The notes below the pieces were generated by a model that was not told the origin of the DNA, did not search any database, and worked only from the letters and a program-made list of their open reading frames with translations. A DNA stretch of 5,938 nucleotides, taken from Rubrobacteraceae bacterium. GTDB taxonomy: Bacteria > Actinomycetota > Rubrobacteria > Rubrobacterales > Rubrobacteraceae. Location: positions 1 through 5,938 of the forward strand of contig JAUJMB010000100.1 in the NCBI GenBank assembly GCA_030447045.1. Direction: 5' to 3'. A program made the translations under genes and the position numbers. Positions 5,771 to 5,938 of this stretch are shown here, piece after piece. Positions within the stretch are counted from its first letter, which is position 1; each line of letters begins with the position of its first letter.

Positions 5771-5812
5771 GGTTTCGGCCATCTGATGCCCGAAACCTGT
5801 AGCCTGAAACCT
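5771..5812. repeat. Hairpin plus short direct repeat upstream of the ferredoxin gene
   Basis: GGTTTCGG (5771-5778) pairs with CCGAAACC (5790-5797). After one C/C mismatch, CAT (5780-5782) pairs with ATG (5786-5788), giving a 27-base stem-loop. The right arm is part of CCCGAAACCT (5789-5798), which recurs with one mismatch as CCTGAAACCT (5803-5812). The element fills the gap between the 3' end of the minus-strand rubredoxin-like gene and the ferredoxin. Its AT content is higher than the flanks. It could be a terminator for the upstream gene, lacking a T-run, or a copy of a dispersed intergenic repeat. Confidence 0.5.
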
Positions 5813-5938
5813 ACCTCTGCTCGAACTCCTCGCCCGGGGCGCCGCACACGGGGCACTCCTCCGGGGGCTGGATGCCCTGCATCGTCTCGCCGCAGGTGCC
5901 GCAGGCCATCGTGACGGTCATGGGCGGGTGCGGGGCCT
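5811..5938 (-). CDS. Rubredoxin-like / zinc-ribbon four-cysteine protein, 3' portion (start uncertain)
   Basis: The minus-strand frame ends in TAG at 5811-5813 and stays open to the window edge. From the first ATG (5919-5921) it reads a 36-residue polypeptide beginning MTVTMACGTCGETMQG and continuing with PPEECPVCGAPGEEFEQR. Two C-x2-C pairs (Cys7/Cys10 and Cys23/Cys26) spaced by 12 residues, with the second in the form CPVCGA and an F close behind, match the rubredoxin-like metal site found alone or at the end of rubrerythrins and some flavoproteins. It should bind one Fe or Zn. No Shine-Dalgarno precedes the ATG at 5919, so the gene may start outside the window and this would be a C-terminal domain. 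It lies upstream of the ferredoxin on the same strand, suggesting a redox function. A plain zinc ribbon of other function remains possible. Confidence 0.6.
   Translation of the reverse strand, partial: APHPPMTVTMACGTCGETMQGIQPPEECPVCGAPGEEFEQR

Overview
The window is very GC-rich, gene-dense DNA with strong C/G preference at third codon positions, GTG and TTG starts as well as ATG, and short intergenic gaps. This fits a high-GC actinomycete-type bacterium. A deep-branching lineage such as Rubrobacter is my guess from the general look of the genes; the sequence does not prove it. I see no tRNA, rRNA, CRISPR array, insertion sequence or integrase.

Left end (1-581): the last 23 codons of an unidentified plus-strand gene run into the 3' end of a minus-strand gene. 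That minus-strand gene (52-504) is the oddest object here. Its first ~30 residues look like the start of a metallophosphoesterase (SDSHIGGD), and the rest is the second half of a TRIC/UPF0126 membrane channel protein. It looks like the in-frame scar of a deletion.

Centre-left (582-2674): a complete aldo/keto reductase with all four catalytic residues is followed by a complete CorA-type Mg2+/divalent cation channel. The CorA gene seems to have its own promoter, with a perfect TATAAT so close to the start that the mRNA is probably leaderless. A short hairpin follows its stop codon.

Centre-right (2696-5423): a likely promoter leads into a probable three-gene unit. It holds a small unrecognised ORF of 84 aa, an M20D-family amidohydrolase whose start overlaps the end of the small ORF, and a second, unrelated metal-dependent amidohydrolase (amidohydrolase superfamily, FluG/nodulin N-domain type). 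The two hydrolases suggest cleavage of an amide- or N-acyl-linked compound, but the substrate cannot be read from the sequence.

Right end (5439-5938, minus strand): a plant-type [2Fe-2S] ferredoxin faces the amidohydrolase tail to tail. Upstream of it lie a hairpin with a small direct repeat and then the 3' end of a four-cysteine rubredoxin-like or zinc-ribbon gene that may run off the window. These two point to a small iron-sulfur/metal redox locus.
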